A DNA stretch of 32,276 bases from Bacteroidales bacterium (GCA_007125955.1 SLCF01000154.1:1-32276), one strand, 5' to 3'. Shown: positions 23,293 through 32,045, numbered from the stretch's first letter. Notes: generated by a model from the sequence alone, not told the origin. Translations and numbers: made by a program.

Positions 23293-24438
23293 TTATCTCC
23301 CCGATATTGATGATCGTGCCTTATTTCCCCTGTTGAATGTAAAATTGGTTTGAAGCGGATAATGATCAGACAGTTCTATTGAAGGGGAACAGAAGTAATA
23401 AGACTGCAGGATCCTGCTGTGAAGGATATAATCAATCCTGAAAAGCGGAATGGCAGAAATGTATGTAGTACCCAACCCGCTACCGGATTGGGAGAATGCA
23501 TCATTAAGCCCCAGTCTTCTTAACCTTCTGTATGTATGTGAAACAGGTGTTTCGTTGAAGTCTCCTGTAATAATAACCGGGTAAGGGGATTCCGAAATGT
23601 TTTTAACAAGTGTATCAACCTGCCTGGAACGCATTTTGTATGCCTGGTTCATTCGCCGGGCTAAATTCCTGAAACCACTTATATCTCTACCGGTTTTCCC
23701 GGCAGCCAGTTTATCTATGAAATCAAGATCTTCCCGTGAAAAGTTAAATGACTGCAAATGGTTGTTGTAAACGCGTACAGTATCGTTGTTTATCTTAATA
23801 TCGGAATAAATGGTAATATTGCTTGTGTTTTTGTACCTTATCTCTCCCCTGTTCAAAATCGGATACCTGCTGAAAGTTGCCATGCCAAAATTAAAATTAC
23901 TTCCGGTGCTTCTTGAAAATGCAATATGTGAATGCCGGTTGTGCAACCTGCTGTAATTTCTGGTTTCGTTGAACGGGTCATCCTCCCTGTAAAAATATTC
24001 CTGTATAGCTATTATATCAGGATCTTCACTGAGTATAAACCTGTAGATACTGTCCCTGACCCATTCGTCGCCAATCCATTCATAAAGATCAAACAATCGA
24101 ACGTTATATGACAGGAACGAAAAAGTGTTGTCAAGTTCCCGGGGAGCTCTGTTATGTGGGTTTATACTGAAAGTATTTGAAAGATGTCCCCACCCCATCA
24201 AAATAACTATTAACGGCAGAAGAAATACTTTTTTTTTTTTGACAGCCCAGACAACTGCAAAGACTATATTGACAAAAAGGAAAAAAGGGTAAGCAATTCC
24301 GAACAATGCGAAAAACCAGAAGTCGTGGGGATGGATATAAACCGACAAGTATGAAAATATCAGCAACAGTATAAAAACAAGGTTAACACGCAGCAGCGTA
24401 CCGTCAAAAAATCTTTTTATTCTGTCACGAAAGTTCAT
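23293..24438 (-). CDS. Membrane-anchored endonuclease/exonuclease/phosphatase family protein
   Basis: From the ATG at 24438 the product is 381 residues. About three hydrophobic segments occupy the first ~95 residues (VFILLLIFSYLSVYI, FFALFGIAYPFFLFVNIVFAVVWAV, VFLLPLIVILMGW). An EEP catalytic domain follows: FSFLSYNVRLFD, IIAIQEYF with the metal-binding Glu, VRVYNNHLQS, VIITGDFNETP, the RIDYIL strand and the LSDHYPL catalytic Asp-His. The family covers phosphodiesterases, phosphatases and nucleases acting on DNA, lipids or other phosphoesters, so the substrate is open; placement behind a membrane anchor suggests action at or outside the inner membrane. An ATG at 24480 would add 14 residues, but those codons are exactly the second copy of a ~42-bp duplication of the start region, so 24438 is preferred. 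Confidence 0.85.
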   Translation of the reverse strand: MNFRDRIKRFFDGTLLRVNLVFILLLIFSYLSVYIHPHDFWFFALFGIAYPFFLFVNIVFAVVWAVKKKKVFLLPLIVILMGWGHLSNTFSINPHNRAPRELDNTFSFLSYNVRLFDLYEWIGDEWVRDSIYRFILSEDPDIIAIQEYFYREDDPFNETRNYSRLHNRHSHIAFSRSTGSNFNFGMATFSRYPILNRGEIRYKNTSNITIYSDIKINNDTVRVYNNHLQSFNFSREDLDFIDKLAAGKTGRDISGFRNLARRMNQAYKMRSRQVDTLVKNISESPYPVIITGDFNETPVSHTYRRLRRLGLNDAFSQSGSGLGTTYISAIPLFRIDYILHSRILQSYYFCSPSIELSDHYPLQTNFTFNRGNKARSSISGR

Positions 24439-24518
24439 CCGTATATCATTTTGTCTGCCTAAGGCTGATGGGGGTTTCATTTGTATATCATTTTTCTGCC
24501 ACAGGCTGATAAGGGTTT
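24436..24518 (-). repeat. Imperfect ~42-bp direct duplication at a translation start
   Basis: Two adjacent copies, 24436-24477 (42 bases) and 24478-24518 (41 bases), share GTATATCATTTT, TCTGCC, AGGCTGAT and GGGTTT blocks in order, with a few substitutions and a one-base indel. On the minus strand each copy leads into an ATG, so the start codon context of the EEP gene is present twice and in the same frame. Confidence 0.85.
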
Positions 24519-24608
24519 TACTTGAAAAAAAATTTATTAAATACTACAATGACAGGAAGTGGCGATGTAAATAAAAAGTTCTCCTCCTGCATAATAACTG
24601 AAAGAGGG

Positions 24609-25502
24609 CTAACTTCTACTGCTCATTTTGAAAAGTATCTCTTTCTCTTCTTTCGTCAGGCTGTCATATCCGGACTTTGATATTTTTTCAAGTATTCCGT
24701 CAATGACCTTCTGCCTTTCTGCTTTTTGCTTGTTGTATTCGTAATCGGTTCTGGGCTTTTCGTTCCTGTAGGTAACCTTGAACTTCTTACGGGGTTTGAG
24801 AAGGGTTACCAGATTATCAATGATTTTATTGATGCCGGTAGTAAGATCTTTTCCTTTCCGGTATTGCCCGGTAAAGATATAGCCGAAAAATGCTCCCCCA
24901 AGATGAGCAATGTGCCCTCCTGCATTGTGTGAGGCTATATTTATTATATCCAGTATAACTATTACAAGTGCAATATACTTTAGTTTGACCGGCCCCAGGA
25001 ACAAAAGATAAATTGTATAGTTCGGCACATATGCTGAGATGGATATTACAACGGCAAGAACTGCAGCCGAAGCCCCGAGGGCACGCGACATTAGCACAAC
25101 ATCCTCAAATGCAGGGAAGAGATTGAATGAGGCAATATAAAACAGGGCTCCTGCAAAACCTCCCAGAAAATAGACGCCAAGAAGTTTCCTTTCGGAAAGA
25201 AACTCGAGGAATATGCGCCCGAACCAGTAAAGCCATAGAATATTGAAGAGGATGTGTAAAAAACTTTCGTGCAGGAACATATAGGTAATGATTGTCCAGG
25301 GCTTGGTTATCAGGACGTGAAGGTTGGCAGGAAGTGCAAATATATCAACTACTGCGGGTGTTACAGTTCCGCCGGCGCCAGCCAGGAAAAAAATGACCTG
25401 CAGGAGTTTTATAATAACAAAAACTGCAAGATTAACATATATAAGTCTTGTGAGGACGCTACCCCTTTTGAATGATTCGATTATTTCGTCAAAAACACTC
25501 AT
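24609..25502 (-). CDS. Rhomboid family intramembrane serine protease (with C-terminal tail domain)
   Basis: Rhomboids cleave transmembrane substrates inside the bilayer with a Ser-His dyad. This 297-residue protein has about six membrane helices. The nucleophile is S145 in LGASAAV (GxSx motif, with Ala in place of the final Gly of GASG), and the base is H200 in HIAHLGG. HESFLHILFNILWLYWFG (78-95) is the conserved L1/helix-2 region. After the last helix a soluble basic stretch (KPRKKFKVTYR) leads into a small C-terminal domain, ILEKISKSGYDSLTKEEKEILFKMS, common in Bacteroidota rhomboids. It is 43 bases downstream of a second rhomboid gene on the same strand, so the pair is likely co-transcribed. 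The substrates are unknown. Confidence 0.92.
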   Translation of the reverse strand: MSVFDEIIESFKRGSVLTRLIYVNLAVFVIIKLLQVIFFLAGAGGTVTPAVVDIFALPANLHVLITKPWTIITYMFLHESFLHILFNILWLYWFGRIFLEFLSERKLLGVYFLGGFAGALFYIASFNLFPAFEDVVLMSRALGASAAVLAVVISISAYVPNYTIYLLFLGPVKLKYIALVIVILDIINIASHNAGGHIAHLGGAFFGYIFTGQYRKGKDLTTGINKIIDNLVTLLKPRKKFKVTYRNEKPRTDYEYNKQKAERQKVIDGILEKISKSGYDSLTKEEKEILFKMSSRS

Positions 25503-25545
25503 TTTCTACTTTTAATTAGATAACTTATCAGATTTTCAAACGGTG

Positions 25546-26355
25546 TCAGAAGAAACTGCGTCTGTTCCTGCTCCAGTATTTTATCAGTATGAACCCGAAC
25601 AGCATCCCGCCCAGGTGTGCAAAATGAGCTATATTGCTTCCCGGCCGTGTAAGGCCAAGGTAAAGCTCAATTACACCGTAGGCAATTACAAAATATTTTG
25701 CCTTGATCGGGATGGGAGGGAATAAAAGCAACAGTTGTGTGTTGGGGAAAAGCATTCCGAAAGCAAGCAATACTCCGAAGACAGCTCCTGAAGCCCCGAC
25801 AGTCGGGATATTCATCTGCTGCCTCACGCTGTTTTCGACCATAGTGATTGCCTGGTTAATATAGGCTGCACTTTCAGGGTTGTTCTGCCAGTTGGTTATA
25901 AAATCATACACCTCTCTTCTCGGCCTTGAAATGTGGTCTTCTATAAAAGCGGCAAAAAGTTCCGGGGATGGCGTGTTTATGAATGCATTGGCAGAACTGA
26001 CCATTGATGATATTTCAATCCAGTTCACAAATGTATGCAGAACGGCAGCACCGACCCCTGTAACAAAATAGTAAATAAGGAACCTTTTGCTTCCCCATAC
26101 CCCTTCAAGCACCCTTCCGAACATCCAGAGGGCAAACATGTTAAAGAACAAATGTGCCAGGCCGCCGTGCATGAACATGTGTGTAACAAACTGGTATGGC
26201 TGAAAGTATTCCGACCTGAAGAAATAGAGACCGAAAACCCGGTTTATTTCAACACCAAAAGTGCTTCTCATCACGAAACCGATGAACAGCATGAGAATGT
26301 TTATGATCAGAAGGTTTTTGACAACCAGGGGTATTCCACCGAACCGTCCTATCAT
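25546..26355 (-). CDS. Rhomboid family intramembrane serine protease
   Basis: This 269-residue rhomboid carries the full catalytic set: HMFMHGGLAHLFFNMFALWMFG (59-80) in the L1 loop/helix-2 region, nucleophile S189 in TVGASGAVFG, and H247 in HFAHLGG. About 70 mostly soluble residues (~115-180) are inserted between helices 3 and 4, longer than in the neighbouring paralogue. It ends shortly after the last helix with a basic RNRRSFF. The two rhomboids differ enough in sequence and layout to be old paralogues, not a recent copy. It is the first gene of the pair, downstream of mutL on the same strand. Confidence 0.93.
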   Translation of the reverse strand: MIGRFGGIPLVVKNLLIINILMLFIGFVMRSTFGVEINRVFGLYFFRSEYFQPYQFVTHMFMHGGLAHLFFNMFALWMFGRVLEGVWGSKRFLIYYFVTGVGAAVLHTFVNWIEISSMVSSANAFINTPSPELFAAFIEDHISRPRREVYDFITNWQNNPESAAYINQAITMVENSVRQQMNIPTVGASGAVFGVLLAFGMLFPNTQLLLLFPPIPIKAKYFVIAYGVIELYLGLTRPGSNIAHFAHLGGMLFGFILIKYWSRNRRSFF

Positions 26356-26536
26356 TTTATTGCCTGTTTTTCTGTTTCAGGTTAAACAATTATTTTTTCA
26401 ATATGTTTTCAGTTAGACGGGGAAGATGAAGCTTCCCTTATTAAATCCTAAAAACAGTAAATCCTTCTTATGTAAAAATAGCAATTGGCTTTGTATTTCA
26501 TAGTTTATTTATCCTAATACTTGTTGAAAAAGAGTT

Positions 26537-28378
26537 TTACCGGAACTTTTTATCCAGATCATCTATCGAAAGGATATCGATTACCGGTTTACCGTCGGGG
26601 GAATAACTGGGCATCTTGCAGGCGAACAGCTTGTCAATTATTTCCTGCATCTCTTCCCTTGAAAGAGATCTGTCGTTTATTGCGGATGCTCTGGCAAGTG
26701 TTAATGCCAGATTTTCTCTTGCCCCTTCTTTTAAACTTGTTCCTGAAGTTTTGTATTCATGCAAAAAATTCTGAATCACCCCGGCCGGGTCGCTTTTTTC
26801 CGTTCCGGCAGGACTGCCGTAAACAACCAGCGTATTGCGACCGAAATCACGTATATCGAAACCCATGTTTGAAAGATCATCAAGCAGTTCAGACATTATT
26901 GCAAAATCTGCAGAGTTCATTTCAACAGTTACCGGGTAAAGGTTTTGTTGTGCAATCGCGGATCCGGACTCGACAGCTTCGGAATATTTTTCAAAAAGTA
27001 TCCGTTCATGTGCCCTCTTCTGATGGATTATCATCAAACCCGACTTTACAGGTGTAAGGATGTATCTGTTTTTCAGCTGCATTAATGCCGGCATCCAGGC
27101 AGATTCGTCAAACAGTCCTTTACGGGCACCATCTTCGCTTTCTGTTTCCAATGGGCTGGCAGATTCAGAGGAAGGAGCTTCATGAAAATCCTTGTAAAGC
27201 TGTTCCCAGTTTTCGTACTTACCCTTGCCGGGGTTGCGCCATCTACCCTTTTTCCCTGCGGCTTTATCTTCTTCGAACGGGTTATAATTGTAGTTTACCG
27301 GTATGTCAGGAGGTCTTACCGGACCGTCTTTGTCGGATACGGGAATATCTATCAGTCCCTGTGTATCAAAATCGATCGAAGGAACAATGTTGAACTTGCC
27401 CAGCGCCTGCTTAACCGATGCATTCAGAATCTGCCAGACCGCTCTTTCATTTTCAAACTTGATTTCAGTTTTTGTGGGATGAATATTAATATCAATTGTA
27501 GAGGGGTCGGCAGTGAAGTATATAAAATATGAAGGAATGCTGCCCGATGGCAGTATCTTTTCATAAGCCAGCTGTAAAGCTTTATGAAAATAGGGGTGTT
27601 TCATGAACCGGTTGTTGACAAAGAAGAATTGTTCTCCCGATGTTTTCTTTGCCAGTCCGGGTTTCCCGATGTACCCTTTAATATTTGCAACACCGGTTTG
27701 GGTTTCCAGGTCAATAAGCTGCTGGTTGATATTTTTGCCAAACAGGTGCATTATACGCTGCCTGATATTTACCGGTGGCAGGTGAAGAATCTCAGTGTTA
27801 TTGTGGTGGAATGAAAATTCCGTTCCGGGGTGGGCAAGGGCTATACGCTGAAATTCGGTTATTATATGTTTTAGCTCGGTAGAGTCTGCTTTAAGGAATT
27901 TACGTCTTGCAGGAACATTGAAAAAAAGATTTTTTATTTTTATTGAAGTGCCCTGCTTGCATGCAACAGGCTTGTGTGAAACCAGGGTTGAAGCTTTAAT
28001 TTCAATTTGAGTTCCGACCTCATCTTCCTGCCGGCGGGTCTGCATTTCAACTTCAGAAATAGCGGCAATTGAGGCAAGCGCTTCACCACGGAAACCCATT
28101 GTCTGGATTGCAAAAAGATCGTCTGCACTCCGGATTTTCGATGTTGAATGTCTTTCAAATGAAAGCCTTGCATCGGTCTCACTCATCCCGCAACCGTTGT
28201 CAACAACATTTATAAGGGTTTTCCCGGCATCTTTAACTATAACTGTTATAACCGTACTGCCGGCATCCATAGAGTTTTCCATAAGTTCCTTGACCACGGA
28301 AGCCGGTCTCTGGATCACCTCTCCTGCAGCAATCTGGTTTGCCACTGAATCAGGAAGAAGCTGTATTATATCTGGCAT
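26537..28378 (-). CDS. mutL: DNA mismatch repair protein MutL
   Basis: MutL couples mismatch recognition by MutS to strand incision. The 613-residue product has the GHKL ATPase: KELMENSMDAG with E31 and N35, DNGCGM (60-65), GFRGEAL (95-101) and the NVPARRKFLK loop. A linker at ~345-410 precedes the C-terminal dimerisation domain. In endonuclease-type MutL that domain holds DQHA(x)2E(x)4E and a CPHGRP-like motif. Here the first reads HQKRAHERILFE (452-463) and the second SPDGKP (593-598), so the metal-binding Asp, His and Cys positions are changed while both Glu remain. No mutH or mutS lies in the window. Identity is certain; whether it cuts DNA is in doubt. A small membrane protein gene lies 20 bases upstream, and the two are probably co-transcribed. 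Confidence 0.96.
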   Translation of the reverse strand: MPDIIQLLPDSVANQIAAGEVIQRPASVVKELMENSMDAGSTVITVIVKDAGKTLINVVDNGCGMSETDARLSFERHSTSKIRSADDLFAIQTMGFRGEALASIAAISEVEMQTRRQEDEVGTQIEIKASTLVSHKPVACKQGTSIKIKNLFFNVPARRKFLKADSTELKHIITEFQRIALAHPGTEFSFHHNNTEILHLPPVNIRQRIMHLFGKNINQQLIDLETQTGVANIKGYIGKPGLAKKTSGEQFFFVNNRFMKHPYFHKALQLAYEKILPSGSIPSYFIYFTADPSTIDINIHPTKTEIKFENERAVWQILNASVKQALGKFNIVPSIDFDTQGLIDIPVSDKDGPVRPPDIPVNYNYNPFEEDKAAGKKGRWRNPGKGKYENWEQLYKDFHEAPSSESASPLETESEDGARKGLFDESAWMPALMQLKNRYILTPVKSGLMIIHQKRAHERILFEKYSEAVESGSAIAQQNLYPVTVEMNSADFAIMSELLDDLSNMGFDIRDFGRNTLVVYGSPAGTEKSDPAGVIQNFLHEYKTSGTSLKEGARENLALTLARASAINDRSLSREEMQEIIDKLFACKMPSYSPDGKPVIDILSIDDLDKKFR

Positions 28379-28398
28379 GGAATTTTGCGGGTTTTGAT

Positions 28399-28698
28399 CT
28401 ATGCAACAATTATATAATAAGCAAGCGCAAACAAAACGAGCAGAATAATCAGCAATCTGATATTTGACCGTTTGACAGCCCTTCTGTTTTTCTTGAAATT
28501 GGATCGCATCTGACCCTTAATTCTGACGGCGTGAATCTCTTTGGTAAACTTCCCTGCATCGGGGTCGTCATCTTTAATCCCCATTTCCAGTTTAATCTGT
28601 TTGATCTTGTATTCCAGCGCCTCTTTCCTTTCATCATAATATCGGGGCCTGTATTCAAAACGCTTTATTTTGGGAAGTTTGAAAAATCTGCCAAGCAT
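28399..28698 (-). CDS. Small C-terminally anchored protein upstream of mutL, unknown function
   Basis: I do not recognise a characterised family. The 99-residue product starts MLGRFFKLPKIKRFEYRPRYYDERKE, is highly charged with many Lys and Arg through residue ~78, and ends in one hydrophobic helix (LLIILLVLFALAYYIIV, ~81-97). This makes it a tail-anchored type with a basic cytoplasmic domain. From memory, similar short proteins with an F-x-Y-x-PR-YY motif near the N-terminus are often found beside mutL in Bacteroidota, so conserved linkage is plausible. It has a -7 box upstream and ends 20 bases before mutL. Confidence 0.75.
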   Translation of the reverse strand: MLGRFFKLPKIKRFEYRPRYYDERKEALEYKIKQIKLEMGIKDDDPDAGKFTKEIHAVRIKGQMRSNFKKNRRAVKRSNIRLLIILLVLFALAYYIIVA

Positions 28699-28714
28699 GG
28701 TATATTTATTTTTT

Positions 28715-28723
28715 GCAAAGTTA
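28715..28723 (-). promoter_or_regulatory. -7 promoter box for the small gene-mutL unit
   Basis: On the minus strand this reads TAACTTTGC, an exact TAnnTTTG match, 17 bases before the ATG at 28698. No clear -33 TTTG lies at the usual spacing. Confidence 0.5.
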
Positions 28724-28865
28724 ATTCAATTTTATTTATAAGGAAAAAACCGTTTTTGCCCGTGGTTTTGAACGTTATGTTGAATATTGTTTTAATATTC
28801 CATAAATTTACATAAACGGGTTCAAATTTATATGTAACTTAATAACGCATAAATTTTTACATTTA

Positions 28866-29594
28866 ATGTATTTTTTTTCCGGGGCCGGACCGGTCTTATT
28901 TTTTTCTGCACTGTCAGGGATTTTTCGCGGAATGATCCTTTTAATTTTTTTGTTTTTCTGCACTTTTTGCGGAAAAGATGAGGGGAACAGTATTTACGGA
29001 ACTTATGTTGACCCGGTTGACGGTGAAGTTTACCGGACTATTGAAATTGGCGAACAGACCTGGCTTGCAGATAATATAAATAGCGGGGAGATGATTGCGG
29101 GCAGTTCGGAGCAGACTGATAACGGGGTTGCGGAAAAGTACTGTTATGATGATAATCCTGAAAATTGCCGGCAGTACGGCGGATTATACCAGTGGGGAGA
29201 GGCGATGGGCTATGAAGAAAATGAGGCTGTTCAGGGAATATGTCCATCAGGATTTCATCTGCCCACAGACTCAGACTGGAAAGAGCTTGAGATTTATCTC
29301 GGAATGTCACCGGGGGATGCTGATCAGACCTTTTGGAGGGGAACGGATGAGGGAGAACGGTTAAAAGTTCGCGGAGATACCGGTTTCAGATCTCTTTTTG
29401 CAGGGAACAGGTATATAACCGGAACATTCAACAAGAAAGGCGAAAGAACCTTCTTCTGGTCATCAACAAAACATTCCGCGGGCTATGCCTGGGGGCGGGC
29501 GTTGGATCTTCATGAAAAGAGGATTTACAGGGCTTATTTCAATACATCCTACGGCTTTTCAGCACGCTGTATAATGACTGATTCAAAGCCGTAA
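28866..29594 (+). CDS. FISUMP domain protein, probable lipoprotein
   Basis: The 242-residue product has a short hydrophobic N-terminus followed by a FISUMP (Fibrobacter succinogenes major paralogous) domain over residues ~45-240. It shows the typical order: a D-G-x-x-Y-R-T-I-x-I-G-x-Q-x-W-L-A-D-N strand, YQWGEAM, a CPSGFHLPTDSDWKELE stretch and FFWSST with a closing SARCI. The family is found on cell surfaces of Bacteroidota and Fibrobacterota and has no established biochemical role. The start is uncertain. The ATG at 28866 precedes two hydrophobic stretches. The ATG at 28932 would give MILLIFLFFCTFCGKDE, a lipoprotein-like signal with Cys at the cleavage point, but it lacks the usual basic n-region. 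comM follows after 22 bases and may be co-transcribed. Confidence 0.85.
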   Translation: MYFFSGAGPVLFFSALSGIFRGMILLIFLFFCTFCGKDEGNSIYGTYVDPVDGEVYRTIEIGEQTWLADNINSGEMIAGSSEQTDNGVAEKYCYDDNPENCRQYGGLYQWGEAMGYEENEAVQGICPSGFHLPTDSDWKELEIYLGMSPGDADQTFWRGTDEGERLKVRGDTGFRSLFAGNRYITGTFNKKGERTFFWSSTKHSAGYAWGRALDLHEKRIYRAYFNTSYGFSARCIMTDSKP

Positions 29595-29616
29595 AGAACA
29601 CATCATTTATTTGCCT

Positions 29617-31155
29617 ATGCTTGTTAAGACGTTTGGCAGCGCAGTATACGGAATAGATGCCACTATTATAACAGTGGAAGTGAATGTTACCCCGGGTGTA
29701 AACTTTTTCCTGGTAGGGCTTCCTGACAGTGCCGTTAAAGAGAGCCAGCAGCGCATAGAGTCGGCTCTCGTCAGTAACGGATGCAAAATGCCGGGCCGCA
29801 AAATAGTTATAAACATGGCGCCGGCCGATATACGTAAGGAAGGATCGGCTTATGATCTGACTCTTGCAACAGGGATACTTGCTGCATCAGGACAGATACC
29901 CCCTGAAAGACTTGATAAGTTTCTTATTATGGGAGAGCTGTCTCTTGACGGAGGGGTACAGCCAATAAAAGGGGCATTGCCCATAGCCATAAAAGCTAAG
30001 GAGGAGGGTTTCAGGGGGATGATCCTGCCAGTTCAAAATGCCCGCGAAGCGGCTGTAGTAAGTGCCATTGATGTTTACGGGGTTGAAACTATTGCTGAAA
30101 TTATTGCATTTTTCAGGGGGGAAAGATTTCCTGACCGGGTTTTTGTGGACGCAAGGAAAGAATTTTTATCAAAAAGTGACGGATACGAATATGATTTTTG
30201 CGATGTGAAAGGCCAGGATAATGTGAAGCGGGCTATGGAAATTGCAGCGGCATCTTCGCACCACATTCTGATGGCAGGATCTCCGGGTGCTGGCAAAACA
30301 ATGATAGCAAAGCGACTGCCTTCCGTACTTCCACCCTTTACACTGAAAGAAGCGCTTGAAACAACCAAGATACATTCGGTTGCCGGCAGACTTGCCGGTG
30401 ACGGCTCGCTAATGACGTGCCGTCCTTTCCGTAGTCCCCACCACACTATCAGTGATGTGGCCCTTGTGGGGGGAGGAAGTTTTCCGCAGCCGGGGGAGAT
30501 CTCCCTTGCGCATAACGGGGTGCTTTTTCTGGATGAGCTGCCGGAGTTCAGAAGGCATGTTCTCGAGGTTATGCGGCAGCCTCTGGAAAGCAGAAAGATA
30601 ACCATATCAAGGGCGAAGTTCTCGGTTGAATACCCTGCCGGTTTTATGCTGGTTGCTTCGATGAATCCCTGTCCGTGCGGCTATTATAACCATCCTGAGA
30701 AAGAGTGTGTATGTGCTCCGGGTATGGTGCAGAAATATCTCGCCAAAATTTCCGGTCCGCTGATGGACAGGATAGATATTCATATTGAAGTAGTACCGGT
30801 TCCATTCGATCAGCTGGCAAGGGAAAATGTTTCTGAAAGCAGCTCTGCCGTTCGCGAAAGAGTTTCTGCAGCACGGACGATACAGGAAAAAAGATTCAGG
30901 AAAATAAGCAATGTTCACAATAATGCCCAGATGTCATCAAGGCAGGTAAAGGAGTTTTGCCGCATAAATTCAGCCGGAAGTTCACTCCTGAGAAATGCAA
31001 TGGAAAGGCTTGGCCTTTCGGCAAGGGCATATGACAGGATACTTAAAATTGCACGTACTATAGCTGATCTTGACGCAAGCTGCGAAATACAAACAGAGCA
31101 TCTTGCCGAAGCTATTCAGTACAGGAGTCTTGACCGTGAGACCTGGAGAGGGTGA
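29617..31155 (+). CDS. comM: ComM/YifB family Mg-chelatase-like AAA+ ATPase
   Basis: ComM is a hexameric branch-migration helicase that helps integrate incoming single-stranded DNA during transformation; in non-competent species its role is less clear. The 512-residue product starts MLVKTFGSAVYGIDA at the ATG at 29617, preferred over a TTG two codons earlier because the family begins this way. Domains in order are an N-terminal S5-fold ChlI region (residues ~20-145), the AAA+ core with Walker A AGSPGAGKT (220-228) and Walker B FLDELPEF (D306, E307), CPCGYYNHPEKECVC with four Cys likely binding zinc, and the C-terminal Mg-chelatase lid (SARAYDRILKIARTIADL). Length and motifs are normal. Confidence 0.95.
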   Translation: MLVKTFGSAVYGIDATIITVEVNVTPGVNFFLVGLPDSAVKESQQRIESALVSNGCKMPGRKIVINMAPADIRKEGSAYDLTLATGILAASGQIPPERLDKFLIMGELSLDGGVQPIKGALPIAIKAKEEGFRGMILPVQNAREAAVVSAIDVYGVETIAEIIAFFRGERFPDRVFVDARKEFLSKSDGYEYDFCDVKGQDNVKRAMEIAAASSHHILMAGSPGAGKTMIAKRLPSVLPPFTLKEALETTKIHSVAGRLAGDGSLMTCRPFRSPHHTISDVALVGGGSFPQPGEISLAHNGVLFLDELPEFRRHVLEVMRQPLESRKITISRAKFSVEYPAGFMLVASMNPCPCGYYNHPEKECVCAPGMVQKYLAKISGPLMDRIDIHIEVVPVPFDQLARENVSESSSAVRERVSAARTIQEKRFRKISNVHNNAQMSSRQVKEFCRINSAGSSLLRNAMERLGLSARAYDRILKIARTIADLDASCEIQTEHLAEAIQYRSLDRETWRG

Positions 31156-31191
31156 ATGATCCGGACGGTTAAAACCGGTTGAATCAGACGG

Positions 31192-32031
31192 TTAATTTTC
31201 CATCCCGGCAAGGATTTTCTCAATTTCTTGAGTGTAAGGGTGGCGGGGATACTTTTTCCTGAATAAGATGAATATATCTTTCAACATGCCGGCATCTATC
31301 AGTTCCTCATACATAGGGTATTGTGTGAATAATGACAGCAAAAGGGAATAGGCAAAAATATCGTCATTTGACTTTATATAATCTTTTTGCCAGTTAACAA
31401 GCCGGAGGTTTAATGAATCGGTCTTGTTTATGACGGATTTTGCCTCTTCGGTAAACGCTTCGCCGCTTATTATCATGTGGTCTCTTATTTCAGCAAGCCT
31501 TTGACTCTCGTCATCCTCATCGGCTTCAGCTATCTTTTCAAGTAATTTTTCAAATTCATCGCTGTAGAGTCTTTGCAAAGATCGAAGGGAATCCATCGCT
31601 GCTTCTATACTTTTGTATTGAGGGAGGAAATGCTCCTCTGTTTCATTGTTGAAACTCTGCATCTTCCTGTTCAGCTCTCCTCCTGTTACAATGGTTTCGT
31701 TATGTCTGGATGAAGGGTAGAGCCTGAAAACAATTTTGCATGTGTCGGGGAAAAACTGTACAGGCCTGAAATACCCTTTTCTCAGCTCTTCTGAAATGAT
31801 AATTTCATATTTTTCAAGGTGTTCCGCTTCCAGTAAGTAATTGAATTTGCCTTCTTTAACCGGGATCTTTTTGCCTGAAACTAAATCTTCTGATTCTTTT
31901 ACGAGAATGAGGGTATCGCTTAAGATATCAGCAATCTCTCCCTTCAAAATAGTTTTTATATTCTGACCCTGTAATGACATAGATAAAATAAAAAAAGAGA
32001 TCATTACAGGTATCCTAAGTTTATCAATCAT
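31192..32031 (-). CDS. DUF4369-like secreted protein without a thioredoxin domain
   Basis: This 279-residue protein has a signal peptide (MIDKLRIPVMISFFILSMSLQGQ, cleavage near residue 21). Residues ~28-120 look like DUF4369: a Leu/Ile-rich strand, DTLILVKE, KKIPVKEGKFNY, FFPDTCKIVFRLYP and a TGGELNRKMQSFNNE segment. A helical region follows up to KKYPRHPYTQEIEKIL. In Bacteroidota this N-terminal unit usually precedes a TlpA-like thioredoxin domain in periplasmic redox proteins, and the family normally goes on to that domain just after this point. Here the gene stops, with no CxxC. It may be a stand-alone binding module or a truncated relative. The DUF4369 assignment is by eye and moderately sure. 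It is convergent with comM. Confidence 0.7.
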   Translation of the reverse strand: MIDKLRIPVMISFFILSMSLQGQNIKTILKGEIADILSDTLILVKESEDLVSGKKIPVKEGKFNYLLEAEHLEKYEIIISEELRKGYFRPVQFFPDTCKIVFRLYPSSRHNETIVTGGELNRKMQSFNNETEEHFLPQYKSIEAAMDSLRSLQRLYSDEFEKLLEKIAEADEDDESQRLAEIRDHMIISGEAFTEEAKSVINKTDSLNLRLVNWQKDYIKSNDDIFAYSLLLSLFTQYPMYEELIDAGMLKDIFILFRKKYPRHPYTQEIEKILAGMEN

Positions 32032-32045
32032 CTTTTTGTTGTATA

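Noticed and set aside
26418-26437. GGGAAG/CTTCCC hairpin between mutL and the rhomboid gene
   Set aside because: Only six pairs and no T tract on either strand; not distinguishable from chance.
31156-31191. CGGTTAA short repeats in the comM/DUF4369 convergent gap
   Set aside because: Four-base palindrome GGTTAAAACC only; not a convincing terminator or site.
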